A DNA stretch of 7,686 nt, taken from Burkholderiaceae bacterium (lineage in GTDB: Bacteria; Pseudomonadota; Gammaproteobacteria; Burkholderiales; Burkholderiaceae). The position numbers were made by a program, and so were the translations under genes. Each line of letters begins with the position of its first letter. Position 1 is the stretch's first letter. Positions 5,398-7,686 of this stretch are shown here, piece after piece. The notes below the pieces were generated by a model, which did not search any database, was not told where the DNA came from, and saw nothing but the letters and a program-made list of their open reading frames with translations. Where the stretch lies: NCBI GenBank assembly GCA_030151165.1, contig JASLEM010000593.1, positions 1 through 7,686 on the forward strand. The letters run 5' to 3'.

Positions 5398-7050
5398 ATG
5401 CGAATCAACCGATCCACCCTGTTCCGCGCCGCGCCCGTCGTGGCCGCCGCATTGCTGGCGATCGCCGGCCCGGCACAGGCGTCCAGCCATCGCGAGGCGC
5501 CCTTCATCGCGACGTCGCCGAAGGTCGACGCGTCCGACTTCTACATGTTCAACAGCTACGAGACCGGCCGCGCCGGCTTCACGACGCTGATCGCGAACTA
5601 CCAGCCGCTGCAGGACGGCTTCGACGGCCCGAACTACCACAACATGGATCCGAACGCGCTGTATGAGATCCACATCGACAACGTCGGCGACGCCAAGGAA
5701 CATCTCACGTTCCAGTTCCGCTTCCAGGAGGTGGTCGCTGGCGGCGGCGCCGGCTTGACCGAGACCGTCGGCGGCACGGCCGTCGAGATCGCGCCGATGC
5801 AGAACGGCGCCGTCAGCGTCCCGCATGACCCGCACCTCCAGATCAACGAGACCTACACGCTGACGCTCGTGACCGGCGACCGCCGTACCGGCACCGCGAC
5901 GCCGATCACCAACGCCTCCGGCGGCGGCACCACCTTCGACAAGCCGGTGGACAACATCGGCGAGAAGACGATCGCCGACTATCCGACCTACGCGGCCAAG
6001 CACATCTACTCGGTCAACATCCCGGGCTGCACGACGCCCGGCAAGGTCTTCGTCGGAGCTCGCCAGGATCCGTTCGCCGTGAACCTCGGCGTGATCTTCG
6101 ACATGGTGGACGCCGGCGTGCCCGTGATCACCGACAGCACCAAGTCCGGCGCGACGTTCCCCGGCTCGCTGTATTACAAGAACGTGACGACGCTGGCGCT
6201 CGAGGTGCCGACCGCTTGTCTGCTCGGCCCGGCTCCCGCCGGTGGCACGGCGAGCCCGGTCATTGGCGGCTGGACGACGGCCAGCCTGCGCCAGACGCGC
6301 GTGCTCGACCCGAGCCCGAAGGCCGGCTACCAGACGACGGATCGCGTCGGGGGCGCCTGGACGCAGGTGTCGCGCCTGGGCATGCCGCTGGTCAACGAAC
6401 TGGTCATCGGGCTGAAGGACAAGGATCACTTCAACAGCTCGAAGCCGAAGGACGACGCGCAGTTCGCGACCTACGTCACCAACCCGTCGTACCCGGCGCT
6501 CCTGGAGACTTACCTCGGCGCACCGGCCGGCGGCCTCGCGCCCAGCAACATTCCTCGCAACGACCTGGTGACGACCTTCCTGACCGGCATCATGGGCCTG
6601 AACCAGCTGCCCACGGTCACGGCGTCGGAAATGCTGCGTCTGAACACGTCCAAACCGGCGGTACCCTTCGCGCAGCAGAACCGCCTCGGATACCTCGGCA
6701 ACGCGCTCGCCAACGGCGGCGCCGGCGGCACCGACTTCGCCGGCTACCCGAACGGCCGTCGCCCGAAGGACGACGTCGTCGACATCACGCTGATCGCCGC
6801 GATGGGCGGGCTGTGCGTGTTCAACGGCACGGGCAACGCGCTCGGCATGGGTTCCGCCTGCGTTCCGGCCGCCGTGCCGCTGGGCACGACCGCCTACCAG
6901 CTGAACGATACGGTCGACCAGGCAGCACAGCCCTTCCTCACGTCGTTCCCGTACCTCAACACGCCGATTCCGGGCACCGGCCCGCGGGCTGAGGCGATCA
7001 CGGCCACGCCGGGAGCCTTCGCCGCCAAGCGAGGCAACGGTTCCAAGTAA
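5398..7050 (+). CDS. DUF4331 domain-containing secreted protein
   Basis: This is a 550-residue exported protein of the DUF4331 family (PF14224), whose biochemical role is unknown to me. Residues 1-28 form a signal peptide with cleavage after AQA, so the mature protein starts at or next to the family's hallmark SHREAP (30-35), followed by DASDFYMF. Other family-like segments are DPF (224-226) in RQDPFAVNLG, RLGMPLVNE (326-334), and RPKDDVVDI (455-463). It has a few cysteines (for example Cys211 in NIPGC), no transmembrane helix after the signal and no lipobox, so a periplasmic or secreted location is likely. The conserved His31 and Asp residues near the mature N-terminus could bind metal; this is inference. 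An AGGAG ribosome site seven nt upstream fixes the start. It is first in an operon with a small lipoprotein 18 nt downstream and a likely TPR protein. Confidence 0.92.
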   Translation: MRINRSTLFRAAPVVAAALLAIAGPAQASSHREAPFIATSPKVDASDFYMFNSYETGRAGFTTLIANYQPLQDGFDGPNYHNMDPNALYEIHIDNVGDAKEHLTFQFRFQEVVAGGGAGLTETVGGTAVEIAPMQNGAVSVPHDPHLQINETYTLTLVTGDRRTGTATPITNASGGGTTFDKPVDNIGEKTIADYPTYAAKHIYSVNIPGCTTPGKVFVGARQDPFAVNLGVIFDMVDAGVPVITDSTKSGATFPGSLYYKNVTTLALEVPTACLLGPAPAGGTASPVIGGWTTASLRQTRVLDPSPKAGYQTTDRVGGAWTQVSRLGMPLVNELVIGLKDKDHFNSSKPKDDAQFATYVTNPSYPALLETYLGAPAGGLAPSNIPRNDLVTTFLTGIMGLNQLPTVTASEMLRLNTSKPAVPFAQQNRLGYLGNALANGGAGGTDFAGYPNGRRPKDDVVDITLIAAMGGLCVFNGTGNALGMGSACVPAAVPLGTTAYQLNDTVDQAAQPFLTSFPYLNTPIPGTGPRAEAITATPGAFAAKRGNGSK

Positions 7051-7068
7051 TCGACCGAGGACCAAGAC

Positions 7069-7383
7069 ATGACCACTTCCACCTGCCCCCCGCCGAAAGG
7101 CGATTCCTCGGTCGTCCACACCGCGTCGCTGATCGGCGTCAGCGCGCTCGCCAGCCTCTTCCTGGCTGCCTGCGGCGGCGACAGCGACAACCCGGTGCCG
7201 CCGCCCCCGCCGCCGCCGCCGGTCGCGTCGAACGAGGTGCCGGCCTCGGCCGCGGCCTCGGACGCGGCGCTCGAGTCGTTCGCGTTCACGCTCGCGTTGA
7301 GCGACACGACCGAGCCGCTGCTGCTGGACAACGTGCCGACGTTCCCGTCGAGCGAGACGGAAGAGCCCATCCCGACGCCGTGA
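7069..7383 (+). CDS. Small proline-rich lipoprotein of unknown function
   Basis: This is a 104-residue predicted lipoprotein. A rather long 20-residue hydrophilic start leads into a hydrophobic stretch and a lipobox, LAAC, with Cys35 as the lipidated residue. Gly at +2 and no Asp at +2 favour outer-membrane sorting by the enterobacterial rule, which may not hold here. After GGDSDN come eight consecutive prolines (44-51), a rigid spacer. An acidic Ser/Ala-rich tail follows, with SDTTEPLLLDN and ending SSETEEPIPTP, net negative and probably unstructured. GAGGA (7057-7061), seven nt before the ATG, is a strong ribosome site. It lies 18 nt after the DUF4331 stop and its TGA overlaps the next ATG, so it belongs to the operon. 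I know no function. It may tether or partner the DUF4331 or TPR protein at the membrane; that is inference from order only. Confidence 0.85.
   Translation: MTTSTCPPPKGDSSVVHTASLIGVSALASLFLAACGGDSDNPVPPPPPPPPVASNEVPASAAASDAALESFAFTLALSDTTEPLLLDNVPTFPSSETEEPIPTP
7198..7221 (+). repeat. CCG trinucleotide tract encoding eight prolines
   Basis: Eight Pro codons in a row, seven CCG and one CCC, code residues 44-51 of the lipoprotein. The tract could change length by slippage without breaking the frame, and it is expected to need EF-P for smooth translation. Confidence 0.85.
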
Positions 7384-7686
7384 TGGCCCGCGCCGCAGAC
7401 CACCCTCTGCGGGCGCGCCGCGCCTGGCTTGCTTCGCGTTCGCGCGCGTGGCGGGCTGGCGCGGCGCGGCTCGTCGCGCTCGCGTTGGGCATCGCGGGCC
7501 TCGCGGTCGCGTCGACGCCCGCGCTCGCGCTCGCACCGGCGGCCGCGGCGCCTTCCGATCTCCAGATCCCGGCGAGCGACGGCCAGATCGTCGAGCACTT
7601 GCCGACCCATGTCGGCGACGCGGCGCAGCGCCGCGCCGCCATCGCGGCCGAACGCGCCCAGCGCGCGCAGCTGCAGGAACATCCCA
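7383..7686 (+). CDS. N-terminus of a secreted protein, probably TPR-containing, cut by window edge
   Basis: The reading frame from the ATG at 7383 stays open for 101 codons to the window edge. The ATG shares its A with the TGA of the lipoprotein gene (TGATG), which suggests translational coupling; a GTG one codon earlier is an alternative. Residues 1-29 are Arg-rich, then LVALALGIAGLAVA is hydrophobic with cleavage plausible after ALA (about 49) or the AAAA at 53-56, so the product is exported. The mature start DGQIVEHLPTHVGDAAQRRAAIAAERA resembles, from memory, the N-termini of TPR proteins encoded next to DUF4331 genes, where the TPR helices begin shortly after. No full TPR is visible inside the window, so the TPR assignment is inference from context and this short stretch. 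The charged helical segment at 78-99 suits the lead-in to a helical repeat domain. Confidence 0.75.
   Translation, partial: MARAADHPLRARRAWLASRSRAWRAGAARLVALALGIAGLAVASTPALALAPAAAAPSDLQIPASDGQIVEHLPTHVGDAAQRRAAIAAERAQRAQLQEHP

Noticed and set aside
5248..7536. 762-codon open frame on the minus strand
   Set aside because: It is antisense to the whole DUF4331 operon, which has clear signals and ribosome sites; composition is Arg/Gly/Val-rich low complexity.
1..7686. Search by eye for CRISPR arrays, tRNA genes, insertion-sequence ends, phage or integron features
   Set aside because: No regular spaced repeats, cloverleaf patterns, transposase motifs or target duplications were seen.

Overview
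The window is GC-rich DNA (roughly 70% by eye) with the look of a beta-proteobacterial chromosome. The protein types fit Burkholderiales, perhaps the Roseateles/Mitsuaria/Rhizobacter side: a patatin-like lipase, a small secreted GH18 enzyme, a His-rich periplasmic protein, a COG2509 FAD protein, and a DUF4331-lipoprotein-TPR operon. The taxonomic call is inferred from remembered protein resemblance, not from a search. There are no tRNA or rRNA genes, insertion sequences, CRISPR arrays, integrases or phage genes, so this reads as ordinary chromosome.

Layout, left to right. (1) A patatin-like phospholipase on the minus strand, cut at its C-terminus by the window edge. (2) A 219-nt divergent intergenic region with an AT-rich island. 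(3) A complete secreted GH18 glycoside hydrolase on the plus strand. (4) A perfect 11-bp hairpin that works as a terminator in both directions, between GH18 and the convergent His-rich gene. (5) A secreted 163-residue protein with a His/Asp-rich C-terminal tail, minus strand. (6) A 342-nt gap, then a 54-codon very basic small protein on the plus strand. (7) A structured 194-nt leader with two terminator-like hairpins, a possible alternative pairing, a triplicated 12-nt element and a hairpin next to the start codon, leading into (8) a complete COG2509-type FAD-dependent dehydrogenase. (9) A 289-nt gap, then (10) an operon of a secreted DUF4331 protein, a small proline-rich lipoprotein, and the N-terminus of a secreted protein that is probably a TPR protein, which runs off the right edge.

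The last three genes share direction and tight spacing (18 nt, then a 1-nt stop/start overlap), and all have export signals. They therefore look like one co-expressed set of envelope proteins of unknown function. The other genes look like independent transcription units separated by hairpin terminators. The points most worth a second look are the RNA-like leader in front of the FAD gene, the DUF4331 operon with its octaproline lipoprotein, the uncharacterised 54-residue basic protein, and the His/Asp-repeat tail.
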